A DNA stretch of 64,000 nt. It comes from JAMHWD01 sp035911135 (GTDB lineage: Bacteria; Pseudomonadota; Alphaproteobacteria; Micavibrionales; Micavibrionaceae). Positions within the stretch are counted from its first letter, which is position 1; each line of letters starts with the position of its first letter. The stretch is taken from the NCBI GenBank assembly GCA_035911135.1, contig JAMHWD010000003.1:30540-94539 (forward strand), given 5' to 3'. A model generated the notes under the pieces. That model did not search any database, was not told the DNA's origin, and was given only the letters and a program-made list of their open reading frames with translations. This document shows positions 8,808 to 17,452 of this stretch, one piece after another. The position numbers were made by a program, and so were the translations under genes.

Positions 8808-9172
8808 TGGCACGCGTTAAAGGTGGCCCAAGAGCCCATGCCCGTCACAAAAAAGTTATCAAAGCCGCGAAAGGTTACTACGGCCGCAAGAAGAATTGCT
8901 TCCGTACCGCCGTTCAGGCTGTCGAGAAAGCCGGTCAGTATGCTTACCGCGACCGCCGCAACAAGAAACGCGAATTCCGCGCTTTGTGGATCCAGCGTAT
9001 CAATGCGGGGGCTCGTCTTCACGGCCTGACATACTCGCAATTCATGCACGGCCTGAAACTGGCCGGTATCGAGCTGGACCGCAAAGTCCTTTCCGATATC
9101 GCCATCCGCGATGCGGCAGGTTTTGAAGCTCTGGCCAAACAGGCCGGCGCTCAGCTGAAAAAAGCGGCTTAA
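8807..9172 (+). CDS. rplT: 50S ribosomal protein L20
   Basis: L20 binds 23S rRNA early in 50S assembly and, in many bacteria, represses its own operon. The 121-residue protein has the family start MARVKGGPRAHARHKKVIK, the AKGYYGRKKNCFR segment and the conserved RDRRNKKREFRALWIQRIN block. Length is typical. It overlaps rpmI by one base, and a strong terminator follows its stop codon. Confidence 0.98.
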   Translation: MARVKGGPRAHARHKKVIKAAKGYYGRKKNCFRTAVQAVEKAGQYAYRDRRNKKREFRALWIQRINAGARLHGLTYSQFMHGLKLAGIELDRKVLSDIAIRDAAGFEALAKQAGAQLKKAA

Positions 9173-9192
9173 TATTTTTAAGCAAGAATAAC

Positions 9193-9222
9193 AAAACCCC
9201 GCCGTAACCGGCGGGGTTTTTT
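9193..9222. terminator. Strong rho-independent terminator, probably bidirectional
   Basis: An 8-bp perfect GC stem (CCCCGCCG at 9197-9204 with CGGCGGGG at 9209-9216), loop TAAC, A-run before and T-run after. It ends rpmI-rplT on the plus strand and lies just past the stop of the minus-strand gene 9221-9589, so it can serve both. Confidence 0.88.
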
Positions 9223-9589
9223 ATTGCTCCCGCGCCGGGATATGCACGGCCGATACAGCCTTGGGCGGCGCTGGCGGCAGGAGCGTGTGCAATTGATCAT
9301 GCGGAATAACGCGGTAGATGCCGGGCTGGGCGATAATGACTTTGCCGCGCGCCTCGGATAGCCATTTTGTATCCACCGGATATGTGTAGGCCCCTTTGGG
9401 CGCGTAGCCATCATAAAGTGTTACAGGATATGATCCTCGCCATTGCGCCTTGCGGTCGCCTGTTTCAGGATTTTCCAGATATGTGTTGTTCTGAAATTCG
9501 TATATGAATTGCCAGTTTGTTGCGCTTACGATTTCACGGATGCTTTCAAATGCCTGCCGTAAGGCAGAATATGCGGAAGATAATGTCAT
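9221..9589 (-). CDS. Hypothetical protein, 122 aa
   Basis: I do not recognise a family. The protein starts MTLSSAYSALRQAFESIRE and has a middle rich in aromatic residues (WQFIYEFQNNTYL, GSYPVTLYDGYAPKG) and a proline-rich tail (LLPPAPPKAVSA). There is no signal peptide, membrane segment or cysteine. It is transcribed away from the HAD gene through a short AT-rich divergent spacer and ends at the shared terminator. It looks real from its amino-acid composition and its clean placement between two genes, but its function is unknown. Confidence 0.55.
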   Translation of the reverse strand: MTLSSAYSALRQAFESIREIVSATNWQFIYEFQNNTYLENPETGDRKAQWRGSYPVTLYDGYAPKGAYTYPVDTKWLSEARGKVIIAQPGIYRVIPHDQLHTLLPPAPPKAVSAVHIPAREQ

Positions 9590-9663
9590 TGTGTTCCCTG
9601 TAATATTTTTTATAAATATATATTAGGCGTCATTTTAGTGTCTTTGGTGAGATAAATAAAGCC

Positions 9664-10329
9664 ATGCGGAAACTCTTTGTCTTTGACTGGAACGGGACGG
9701 TGCTGGCCGATACGGTTGCCTCGTGGAAGGCGTCCAATGATTGCCTCGAATTTTTCGGGGCTGCGCCTATTTCCCTGGCGCGGTTCAAGGAAACCGTGAA
9801 TTTTCCGGTCATTCATTTCTACCGGCTTAATAACTGCGATGTGGATGATGTGCTGGCCCGTCAGGCGGAGGCCAATGCCTTGTTTTATGCATCCTATCGC
9901 CGTCATGCCGATAAAATCCGCACACGGCAAGGCGTGCGAGGCTTGCTGGATTTTTTAGCGGCGCAAAATATCGACCGGACCATTTTAAGCAATTACATGA
10001 AACCGGAAATCGAGGAGCAGCTTATTCGCCTTAAAATCGGTCATTATTTCGGCTATGTCTGCGGCAATCTGGATGGGCAGACGGTGCTGCAAAAGACAAC
10101 CAAACTGGACCGAATTTCGGATTTCATCACAAAGCGCGGCTATGAACCCCGCAATGTCATGCTGATCGGCGATAGCACGGAAGAGCCTGAAATTGCCCGG
10201 CATCTGGGTGCGCGCAGCATTTCGATCACGGGCGGGTATTTCTCGGAACGGCGCTTGCGTGCGGTAAAGCCGGACTTTCTGGTTCATTCCCACAAAGATG
10301 TGGTTGAGATATTGCGGGCGGAATGCTAA
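9664..10329 (+). CDS. HAD-superfamily hydrolase
   Basis: A 221-residue haloacid-dehalogenase-like phosphatase. Motif I is FDWNGTVLADT near residue 8 (nucleophile Asp; the second acidic position is Asn, a variant seen in phosphoglycolate-phosphatase-like members). Motif II is TILSNYMKPE and motif IV is MLIGDSTEEPEIARHLGA. The alpha-helical cap between motifs I and II suggests a small-molecule phosphatase. The stop overlaps the beginning of the pheS region, so it is probably cotranscribed with pheS. Substrate unknown. Confidence 0.8.
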   Translation: MRKLFVFDWNGTVLADTVASWKASNDCLEFFGAAPISLARFKETVNFPVIHFYRLNNCDVDDVLARQAEANALFYASYRRHADKIRTRQGVRGLLDFLAAQNIDRTILSNYMKPEIEEQLIRLKIGHYFGYVCGNLDGQTVLQKTTKLDRISDFITKRGYEPRNVMLIGDSTEEPEIARHLGARSISITGGYFSERRLRAVKPDFLVHSHKDVVEILRAEC

Positions 10330-10340
10330 AAACCTTAACC

Positions 10341-11438
10341 ATGAACGATATCGCGACCTTAAAAACCGAGCTTGCCAGCCAGATTGAAACCGCCGCAGAT
10401 TTAAAGGCGCTGGAGGATCTGCGCGTCTCGGCGCTTGGGAAAAAGGGCCGCATCACCGATCTTATGAAGGCCTTGGGCGCAATGAGCCCGGAGGAGCGCA
10501 AGGAAAAGGGTCAGGCCCTCAATGCGCTGAAAGACGAGATTGCCGCGTTGATCGAGCGTCAGGAAAAAGCCCTGAAAAAACAGGATATGGATCAGCGCCT
10601 GATCAATGAGCGCATCGATATCACACTGGAAACAAGACCGCAGCGCCAAGGGAAAATCCACCCGATCAGCCAGACGATTGATGAGCTGGTGACGATTTTC
10701 GGCGCGATGGGTTTTACCGTCGCCGAAGGCCCGGATATTGAGGATGACTGGCATAATTTCACCGCGCTGAACTTCCCTGTTGGCCATCCGGCGCGCGAGA
10801 TGCAGGATACGTTTTTCCTGAAAGGCTCGGAAAGTGATGATGATAAATCGCGCAAGGTATTGCGTACGCATACTTCGCCTGTGCAGATCCGCCATATGGA
10901 GAACAATAAACCGCCGTACAAGGTAATCTGCTTTGGCCGCACCTACCGATCCGATTGGGATATGACGCATACGCCGATGTTCCACCAGATGGAATGTCTG
11001 TATATCGACAAGGGCGTGACCATGGCGCATTTAAAGGGCTGCCTGACGGATTTCGTCCGCGCGTTTTTCAAGATTGATGATCTGCCTGTGCGGTTCCGCC
11101 CGTCTTTCTTCCCCTTCGTTGAACCCGGCGCGGAAGTTGATATCGGTTACGTGAAAGATGCCAAGGGCGCGATGCGTCTGGGCAAGGCCGCGGGGAATGA
11201 GGAGCAGCGCTGGCTGGAGATTTTAGGCTCCGGCATGGTACATGCCAATGTCTTGAAAAATTGCGGCGTGGACCCGAATGAATATCAAGGCTTTGCCTTT
11301 GGCATGGGGCTGGAGCGCGCCACGATGCTCAAATACGGCATCCCTGACCTTCGCACCTTCTTTGAAAGTGATGTGCGCTGGCTTTCTCATTACGGCTTTG
11401 ACCCGCTGAACCGTCCCAATACGGCTGCGCGGTATTAA
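10341..11438 (+). CDS. pheS: Phenylalanyl-tRNA synthetase alpha subunit
   Basis: The catalytic alpha subunit of the (alpha-beta)2 enzyme that charges tRNA-Phe. It has an N-terminal coiled coil with the ALGKKGRITDLMKALG segment and a class II core: HPISQTIDELVTIF, the motif 2 region around KVICFGRTYRSDWDMTHTPMFHQ, and motif 3 GFAFGMGLERATMLKYGI. An ATG at 10323 is also in frame and overlaps the HAD stop; neither start has a good ribosome site, and the ATG at 10341 gives the more typical N terminus. Unusually, an acetyltransferase gene separates it from pheT. Confidence 0.97.
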   Translation: MNDIATLKTELASQIETAADLKALEDLRVSALGKKGRITDLMKALGAMSPEERKEKGQALNALKDEIAALIERQEKALKKQDMDQRLINERIDITLETRPQRQGKIHPISQTIDELVTIFGAMGFTVAEGPDIEDDWHNFTALNFPVGHPAREMQDTFFLKGSESDDDKSRKVLRTHTSPVQIRHMENNKPPYKVICFGRTYRSDWDMTHTPMFHQMECLYIDKGVTMAHLKGCLTDFVRAFFKIDDLPVRFRPSFFPFVEPGAEVDIGYVKDAKGAMRLGKAAGNEEQRWLEILGSGMVHANVLKNCGVDPNEYQGFAFGMGLERATMLKYGIPDLRTFFESDVRWLSHYGFDPLNRPNTAARY

Positions 11439-11445
11439 TACGGCC

Positions 11446-11901
11446 ATGGGCGCGCCTATTCACATCCGCCCGTTATCTTCAACCGATTACGATGCATGGC
11501 TGCCGCTTTGGAATGCCAATAATCTGGGTCATGAAAATTTGGCCGTGACGGCCCGCACCTGGGCGCGGCTGATGGACGCTTCTGAAGCCGTATTCGGGCT
11601 GGCCGCCGAAAAAGACGGGCAGATGGCGGGTTTGCTGCATTATATTCTCCACCCCACGACCGGCGCGCTCGAGCCAGCCTGCTATATGCAGGATGTTTTT
11701 GTCGCCGATGAATACCGGCGGCAGGGCATTGCCGGAAAACTGGTGGACGCATTGATGGATGAGGGTGCTAAGCGCGGCTGGGCGCGGGTTTACTGGCTGG
11801 CGGAGGGTAAGAATGAGGCCGCCAAGGCGCTTTATAAAAGCCTTGGCGTGCGGCTGGATTTTGACATTTATGCGGCCCTGCCGGGCATGCCGCGCGGATA
11901 A
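11446..11901 (+). CDS. GNAT-family N-acetyltransferase
   Basis: A 151-residue acyl-CoA-dependent acetyltransferase. The acetyl-CoA binding motif A is clear: DVFVADEYRRQGIAGKLVDAL (listed here in part), followed by the motif B region ARVYWLAEGKNEAAKALYKSLG. The N terminus (IHIRPLSSTDYDAWLPLW) is the usual first strand and helix. It lies 7 bases after pheS and before pheT in the same direction, so it is probably cotranscribed with the tRNA synthetase. Its substrate cannot be read from the sequence. Confidence 0.88.
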   Translation: MGAPIHIRPLSSTDYDAWLPLWNANNLGHENLAVTARTWARLMDASEAVFGLAAEKDGQMAGLLHYILHPTTGALEPACYMQDVFVADEYRRQGIAGKLVDALMDEGAKRGWARVYWLAEGKNEAAKALYKSLGVRLDFDIYAALPGMPRG

Positions 11902-11984
11902 GGATATCCCTTTGAAATTCTTGTGTTTCGCCCTAAAGGCGGCTAAAAAATATAAACCTCTTGAAACGATAAAAAGATAACGAC

Positions 11985-14399
11985 ATGAAATTTACCCTTA
12001 GCTGGCTGAAGAAGCATCTGGATACAACTGCAAGCGCTGAGGAAATATGCACCGCGCTCACGGCGCTGGGCCTTGAGGTTGATGCGTTTGAAGACCGCGC
12101 CGCGACTTACGCGCCGTTCAAGGTGGCCTATGTTGAAAAGGCCGAGAAACATCCGGATGCGGACCGTTTGCGCGTGTGTAATGTCCAGACCGATAAGGGT
12201 ACTATTCAGGTTGTCTGCGGCGCGCCGAATGCGCGCACCGGCATGAAGGCCGTTTTCGCGCCTGAAGGATCGGTTATTCCGCGCGATGGCACAGTATTAA
12301 AGAAAGGTACGATCCGCGGTGTTGAGAGCTGCGGGATGCTCGTTTCGGCGGCGGAGATGTCCTTGTCCGATGAGCATGATGGTATCATCGAAGTGGATGA
12401 GAATATCCCGGTGGGCACGCCCTTGGCCGCAATTTTCGGGCTGGATGATCCTGTTTTTGTGCTGGGCCTTACCCCCAATCGCGTGGATTGCGCGGGTGTG
12501 CGCGGGATCGCGCGTGATCTGGCCGCCGCTGGATTGGGCACGTTAAAGCCGCTGGAAATTCCTGTGCTTAAAACTTTTGGCCCGTGCCCGGTTTCTGTGA
12601 GAATTGAAGATACGGATGGCTGCCCGCTTTTTGTCGGGCGTCTGGTCAAGGGCGTGAAGAATGGCCCATCACCCGATTGGCTGCAGAAACAATTAAAGGC
12701 CGTGGGTCTTCGCCCCATTTCGGCGCTGGTGGATATCACGAATTATATTTCGCTGGATCTATGCCGTCCCTTGCACGTTTATGATGCGGCGAAACTCAAG
12801 GGCGGGATTGTCGTGCGCCAGACTATCGAGGGCGAGAGCTTTGATGCCTTGAATGATAAATCCTATAGCGTCATGGATGGCGCGGTGGGGATTACCGATT
12901 CCTCCGGCCTGATCGGGTTGGGCGGGATTGTGGGCGGTGTTTCGACAGGCAGTGATGAGACCACGGTTGATGTCTTTGTTGAATCGGCTTACTTCACGCC
13001 GATGCGGATTGCAAAAACGGGCCGTAGCTTAGGGATCGAGAGCGATGCAAGATACAGGTTCGAACGCGGGATCGACCCGGCATTTACGGTGGATGCCTCT
13101 GCTATCGCCGCGCAGATGATACTCGATCTTTGCGGCGGGGAGGCGAGTGAGGCCGTTCAGGCCGGTGCGGTTCCGTCTTGCGGCAAGACAATTGAATTTG
13201 ATCCTGCCCTTGTGAAGGCATTAATTGGCATTGATCCGCCGCCTTCGCAGCAAAAGAAAATATTGGAAGATCTGGGCTTTGGCGTGGGTGAGGCCGGCGG
13301 GAAGTTTACCGTGCAAACGCCGCCATGGCGCGGTGATATCTGGGCCGCCGAGACTGATGGCAAGGCCGATCTGGCCGAAGAAATCATGCGTGTCATCGGC
13401 CTTGATGCGCTTCCGGCCACTTCCGTGCGTTCGGAAACGCCTGTTGCGGGCGCTGCCGAGACAGAGATGTTATCGCGCATTCGCGCGGCGCGTTCGGTTT
13501 TGACATCGCGCGGGCTTGATGAATGCATTACATGGTCATTCATGGGCGCAAAACTGGCGGCCGAATTTGGCGCCAATGACAATACGCCCGTGCTTTCCAA
13601 CCCGATCAGTTCTGATCTGGATGTGATGCGTCCTTCGATTTTGCCCAATCTGATTGCGGCGGCGGGAAAGAACCATGACCGTGGATTCGGTGATGCGGCG
13701 CTTTGCGAGGTTGGCCCGGTTTTCCGGACCACCGAGGCCACGGGTCAGGATATTATTGCTTCGGGTATTCGCATGGGTGATTACCACCAGAGCCGCAGCT
13801 GGGCATCGTCCCATGCCGCACGCGGCGTTGATGCGTATGATGCCAAGGCCGATGCCCTGGCTGTACTGGCGGCTTGCGGCGCGAAAACCGATAACGCGCA
13901 AATCCGCCGTGATGCCCCGTCCTATTATCATCCGGGACGTTCGGGGACGATCAATCTGGGGCCGAACACGCTGGCGCGGTTTGGCGAAATCCACCCCGCC
14001 ATTTTAGAAGAAATGGATATCAAGGGCCCCGTGGTGGCGTTTGAGGTTTTGCTGGCCAATATCCCTGCGCCGAAGAAAAAAGCCGGCACGGAAAAATCGT
14101 TGCTGGCGCTCTCGCCCTTGCAGCCCGTGAACCGTGATTTTGCCTTTATCGTGGATGAGGCCGTAGAGGCCGAGGCTTTGGTGAAATCGGCTGTTGCCGC
14201 GGATAAGGCCCTGATTACGGGCGCATCTATTTTTGATGTTTATCGCGGCAAGGGCGTGGAGGAGGGCAAGAAATCCGTGGCCCTTACTGTGAGCCTTCAG
14301 CCATCTGACAAGACGCTGACTGACAAAGATATCGAGCAGGTCTGCCAGAAAATCATCGAAGGCGTATTCGCCAAAACCGGCGGCCAGCTTCGCGCTTAG
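11985..14399 (+). CDS. pheT: Phenylalanyl-tRNA synthetase beta subunit
   Basis: The large beta subunit (804 residues) carries tRNA-binding and editing domains. Order: N-terminal tRNA-binding OB fold (VEKAEKHPDADRLRVCNVQ, then VVCGAPNAR), B3/B4 editing domain (VDITNYISLDLCRPLHVYDA), B5 domain, the class II-like core and a C-terminal anticodon-binding domain (SPLQPVNRDFAFIVDE to the end). Length is normal. The 83-base gap before it, AT-rich with no visible terminator, suggests continued transcription from pheS-GNAT. Confidence 0.97.
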   Translation: MKFTLSWLKKHLDTTASAEEICTALTALGLEVDAFEDRAATYAPFKVAYVEKAEKHPDADRLRVCNVQTDKGTIQVVCGAPNARTGMKAVFAPEGSVIPRDGTVLKKGTIRGVESCGMLVSAAEMSLSDEHDGIIEVDENIPVGTPLAAIFGLDDPVFVLGLTPNRVDCAGVRGIARDLAAAGLGTLKPLEIPVLKTFGPCPVSVRIEDTDGCPLFVGRLVKGVKNGPSPDWLQKQLKAVGLRPISALVDITNYISLDLCRPLHVYDAAKLKGGIVVRQTIEGESFDALNDKSYSVMDGAVGITDSSGLIGLGGIVGGVSTGSDETTVDVFVESAYFTPMRIAKTGRSLGIESDARYRFERGIDPAFTVDASAIAAQMILDLCGGEASEAVQAGAVPSCGKTIEFDPALVKALIGIDPPPSQQKKILEDLGFGVGEAGGKFTVQTPPWRGDIWAAETDGKADLAEEIMRVIGLDALPATSVRSETPVAGAAETEMLSRIRAARSVLTSRGLDECITWSFMGAKLAAEFGANDNTPVLSNPISSDLDVMRPSILPNLIAAAGKNHDRGFGDAALCEVGPVFRTTEATGQDIIASGIRMGDYHQSRSWASSHAARGVDAYDAKADALAVLAACGAKTDNAQIRRDAPSYYHPGRSGTINLGPNTLARFGEIHPAILEEMDIKGPVVAFEVLLANIPAPKKKAGTEKSLLALSPLQPVNRDFAFIVDEAVEAEALVKSAVAADKALITGASIFDVYRGKGVEEGKKSVALTVSLQPSDKTLTDKDIEQVCQKIIEGVFAKTGGQLRA

Positions 14400-14402
14400 G
14401 CA

Positions 14403-14454
14403 TATAATTTGCGCTTTTAATGTTTTATGTCTATTGTCATTAAAAAAATGACAA
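14403..14454 (+). promoter_or_regulatory. -10 element and palindromic operator or hairpin upstream of the first paralogue
   Basis: A perfect TATAAT (14403-14408) lies just after the pheT stop, without a clear -35. About 25 bases further on is the inverted repeat TTGTCATT-AAAAA-AATGACAA (14434-14454), immediately before the ribosome site (AAGGGAG) of the 14470 gene. It could be a repressor site or a 5'-UTR hairpin affecting ribosome access. Confidence 0.4.
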
Positions 14455-14469
14455 GGGAGATTAAAAGAC

Positions 14470-14991
14470 ATGCAATCCAATGTAGAACGATTAGAGGTGC
14501 TGCGCGGCGGGCTTAAAAGCTGCTTTGGCAAGCTTGAGGGTTATGTTGATGCTGCGGCGTCCTGTGATAGTGGCGTGGTGCAGGTCATGGCGGCGCAGAC
14601 ACGCAATTATTACCAATATCATCTTGGGCTTTTTAGAGACAAGGCGGATCACCTTTCACAGGTCAGCGATAAATTCGTTGATGGTATTCTTGCGGATTGG
14701 ATGAAATCAAACGTATTGGTTTTTGACCCCGGCATTGTCGAGGATGATACGCCTGCCGTGCACCGGGATGTTGGTTTGCTGCTGGGCCGGGCAGAAGAAG
14801 TTCTGGCAGAATTTGACGATGAGGATTTATCAGGGCTCAAGCCCGAAACGCTCAAAAGCTTGCAATCCATCGCGCCAGGCGCGGAAGCTCATCTGGGCCG
14901 CATGATGCTGGTGCAGGATTTATTGCGGCAATGCGTTGAGCAGGATCGGTCAGGATTGAAGCCGTTCAGCAGCGGGCCTTCTGCGCCTTGA
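14470..14991 (+). CDS. Hypothetical protein, first of a tandem paralogous pair
   Basis: A 173-residue protein of no family I recognise, probably mostly helical and cytosolic, with no signal peptide or membrane segment. It aligns along its length with the next gene: shared positions include RL--LR-GLK--FG-L-G near the N terminus, VSD-FVDGI-A-W near residues 60-75, an LL-AE--L--F helix near residue 105 and M---QD-L near residue 150. The pair therefore arose by duplication and divergence. A good AAGGGAG ribosome site precedes the ATG, with a palindrome just upstream of it. Confidence 0.75.
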   Translation: MQSNVERLEVLRGGLKSCFGKLEGYVDAAASCDSGVVQVMAAQTRNYYQYHLGLFRDKADHLSQVSDKFVDGILADWMKSNVLVFDPGIVEDDTPAVHRDVGLLLGRAEEVLAEFDDEDLSGLKPETLKSLQSIAPGAEAHLGRMMLVQDLLRQCVEQDRSGLKPFSSGPSAP

Positions 14992-15076
14992 ACTGATTGA
15001 AAATTCATAAAAACTTGCAAAATTCCGGCGTAAACAGTAGATTATTATACTTAACATAATGTATCGAGGGGCGATC

Positions 15077-15577
15077 GTGCGTAATAATCAGCAAAGATTA
15101 GATGATTTACGCGCCGGGCTTAAGGCGATGTTCGGAGAGCTGGGCGGTTGCCTGGACAAGGCCGTGGAAAGTGGCCAGCCGATATTTATCGAAAGAGCAG
15201 CAGATCTGCGTGCAGATCATGCCTATGTGCTGTGTGAACTCTCTGACAAAAGCGCGGCGGCGGCGGTATCGGATCGGTTTGTCGATGGGATCATTGCTTA
15301 TTGGGCGCAATTACCGGCCTTGATTTACGCGCCCGAAATGCTGGAATCAGAGGATCCTGAAATTCTGAATGATGTTGATCGTATCCTCTTGGAAGCGGAG
15401 AGAAAGTTGCAAGTCTTTTATGATGCCGCAATCCCCAAGCCTGTTGATCCCAATGCCAAGGGGTTGTTTGCCGGATTGCAAAAGCACAGCGGCATGATGA
15501 CCCGCGTTTCCATCGCGCAGGATATCCTTGAGGCCGGCACGAATATGGCGCGGCAGAACATATTCCCTTATGCCTAA
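15077..15577 (+). CDS. Hypothetical protein, second of the tandem paralogous pair
   Basis: A 166-residue relative of the preceding gene. The longest frame starts at ATG 15059 with no ribosome site, whereas GTG at 15077 follows GAGGGG by five bases and makes the N termini of the two paralogues align exactly (MRNNQQRLDDLRAGLK against MQSNVERLEVLRGGLK), so GTG is chosen. The shared core is VSDRFVDGIIAYW. Charged residues and the middle region differ strongly between copies, so they probably have separate roles. A TATACT at 15046-15051 could be a -10 for a separate promoter. Function unknown. Confidence 0.75.
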   Translation: MRNNQQRLDDLRAGLKAMFGELGGCLDKAVESGQPIFIERAADLRADHAYVLCELSDKSAAAAVSDRFVDGIIAYWAQLPALIYAPEMLESEDPEILNDVDRILLEAERKLQVFYDAAIPKPVDPNAKGLFAGLQKHSGMMTRVSIAQDILEAGTNMARQNIFPYA

Positions 15578-15592
15578 AATTCTAGGCTTTTT
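15572..15592. terminator. Short terminator-like hairpin between convergent genes
   Basis: GCCTA (15572-15576), loop AAATTC and TAGGC (15583-15587), followed by TTTTT, spanning the stop codons of the second paralogue and of fadD. The stem is only 5 bp, so this is weak. Confidence 0.35.
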
Positions 15593-17267
15593 CCTGCGCC
15601 AGAACATCCTTGCGGCTTAACTTGCCGATCATGGTCTTGGGCAAGGCTTCCGCACGCAATTCAATCTTGCGCGGCATTTCCATTTTCGAGATTTTATCAT
15701 CCAAAAATGTGCGCAAGGCGGCTTCCGTCAGGTTTGCTCCGTCTCTGGCCTTGACCCAGGCTTTCACAACTTCTCCGCGTTGATCATCAGGGATACCCGC
15801 CACGATGCATTCCTCGACATCCGGGTGCATATAGACGGCTTCCTCGACATTGCGCGGATAGACGTTATAGCCATTCGTAATAATCATATCCTTCAGGCGA
15901 TCCACGATATAGGTGTAACCCCGATCATCCATGATGCCGATATCACCTGTATGCAGGCGTATGCGTCCATCGGGTTGCGGTCTTAGGGAATCTGCCGTGG
16001 CATCAGGTTTTTTCCAGTATCCTTTCATGACTTGCGGGCCGCTGATGCAAACCTCGCCGCGCTCGCCGATTGGCATCGGCGTGACCTTGTCATCGGGATT
16101 GATGATCTCGACAATCGTATGGGGCAGCGGCATGCCGATGGAACCTGCGATATTCTCGCCAAAGGGAGGATTGACATGGGTTACGGGCGAGGCTTCGGTC
16201 AGGCCGTATCCTTCCACCACCACGCAGCCCGTGCGCTCTTCGAATTTGCGTTTGACCTCCACGGGGAGCGGCGCGCCGCCTGATATACAAAACAGCAAGG
16301 AGGAGAGGTCAAAATCCTTGATTTTGGGATGATTGTTCATGGCATTGAAAATGGCGGGAACCCCTGCCATGAAATGCGGCTTTTTCTTATTGATCAGATC
16401 AAGGGTTTGGGCCAGATCAAAACGCGGAATGGTCAGGATTTCAAACCCGCCCATCACCGAGATATTCAGTGTCGCGGTCATGGCAAAGACGTGAAAGAAC
16501 GGCAGAACCGAGAGCATGCGCCGGTGTTCATCGCTTTTGGGGAAGTGGCCATAGGATTGCAAGGCATTGGCATAGATATTCCGGTGCGTGAGCATCGCGC
16601 CCTTGGGGACCCCGGTCGTGCCTCCTGTATATTGCAAGACGGCGATATCATTGACCGGATCAAGGGCTATGGATGCCGGCTTACCGCTATTGTTCATCAG
16701 CGCCGCGAGCGAGGTAATACGCACATCACTGGCGATTTTCGCGCGTTCCTTGCATTTGAAGATGGGGAAAAGGATGCTTTTGGGGAAGGGCAGGATATCG
16801 GTGAATTTGCCGATGATCAGGCGCTTGAGGCGCGATGTTTTCAGGACTTCTGCGGCCTTGTCGTAAAGGATTTTCAGATCCAGCGTAATGAGGATATCAG
16901 TTTCGCTGTCTTCGATCTGATGGACAAGCTCGCGCACGGCATAAAGCGGATTATAATTCACAACCGTACCGCCTGCTTTCATTACGCCGTAATAGGCGAT
17001 CAGGAATATGGGGCAGTTGGGCAGGAAAAGTCCGACCTTATCCCCTTTTTTGAGGCCTTGTGCCTGCAGGCCTGCGGCAAAGCGATCTACCTGCGCGGCA
17101 ATTTCACCCCAGTTATAGGATTTTCCCAGAAAGTAAAAGGCAGGAGCCTGCGGTTTGGCGGCAGCCGTTCTGGCCAGCGCATCCAGCATCGTTTCATTGG
17201 GGATCGGCATATCCCATTTCGGGGTATCCGGATAATGTTTCAGCCACGGATAATCAGGATTTGTCAT
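15582..17267 (-). CDS. fadD: Long-chain-fatty-acid-CoA ligase (FadD type)
   Basis: An ANL-superfamily acyl-CoA synthetase of 561 residues that activates fatty acids through an acyl-AMP. Motifs: P-loop YTGGTTGVPKGAMLTH, the VVEGYGLTEASPVTH motif, LHTGDIG and the hinge YIVDRLKDMIITNGYNVYPRNVEE. The C-terminal lysine is in PKTMIGKLSRKDVL. Length is close to E. coli FadD (561 aa). It is transcribed alone, divergently from the cold-shock gene. Other medium- or long-chain AMP ligases are possible, but FadD is the best fit. Confidence 0.92.
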   Translation of the reverse strand: MTNPDYPWLKHYPDTPKWDMPIPNETMLDALARTAAAKPQAPAFYFLGKSYNWGEIAAQVDRFAAGLQAQGLKKGDKVGLFLPNCPIFLIAYYGVMKAGGTVVNYNPLYAVRELVHQIEDSETDILITLDLKILYDKAAEVLKTSRLKRLIIGKFTDILPFPKSILFPIFKCKERAKIASDVRITSLAALMNNSGKPASIALDPVNDIAVLQYTGGTTGVPKGAMLTHRNIYANALQSYGHFPKSDEHRRMLSVLPFFHVFAMTATLNISVMGGFEILTIPRFDLAQTLDLINKKKPHFMAGVPAIFNAMNNHPKIKDFDLSSLLFCISGGAPLPVEVKRKFEERTGCVVVEGYGLTEASPVTHVNPPFGENIAGSIGMPLPHTIVEIINPDDKVTPMPIGERGEVCISGPQVMKGYWKKPDATADSLRPQPDGRIRLHTGDIGIMDDRGYTYIVDRLKDMIITNGYNVYPRNVEEAVYMHPDVEECIVAGIPDDQRGEVVKAWVKARDGANLTEAALRTFLDDKISKMEMPRKIELRAEALPKTMIGKLSRKDVLAQEKA

Positions 17268-17354
17268 GGTTTTTATATCCTCTTACTGGTGGCCCCTTGG
17301 TTATGATGCTGGCGGGGCTTTGGTTGATTTTCAGATGTACTTAAAAAACTTATT

Positions 17355-17366
17355 CAGAAATTTCTG
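17355..17366. promoter_or_regulatory. Palindrome between fadD and the cold-shock gene
   Basis: CAGAAATTTCTG is a perfect 12-bp palindrome inside the 185-base divergent region. A dimeric repressor could bind here, but a short AT-centred palindrome can also arise by chance. I see no clear -35/-10 pair in this gap. Confidence 0.25.
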
Positions 17367-17452
17367 CGGAATAATCTCCATATAGGCATTGAAAAACAGG
17401 TCATGATGGGTTCTAATTTTTCAGGTATGTTTTTTTGCTGTTTTTGGGGTTA

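Noticed and set aside
13040..13070. tRNA T-loop-like GGTTCGAAC
   Set aside because: It is within pheT coding sequence, and no matching cloverleaf arms are present.
16329..17306. 325-residue plus-strand frame opposite fadD
   Set aside because: It lies wholly antisense to a clear FadD gene, with no ribosome site and no recognisable motif; long mirror frames are common in this base composition.
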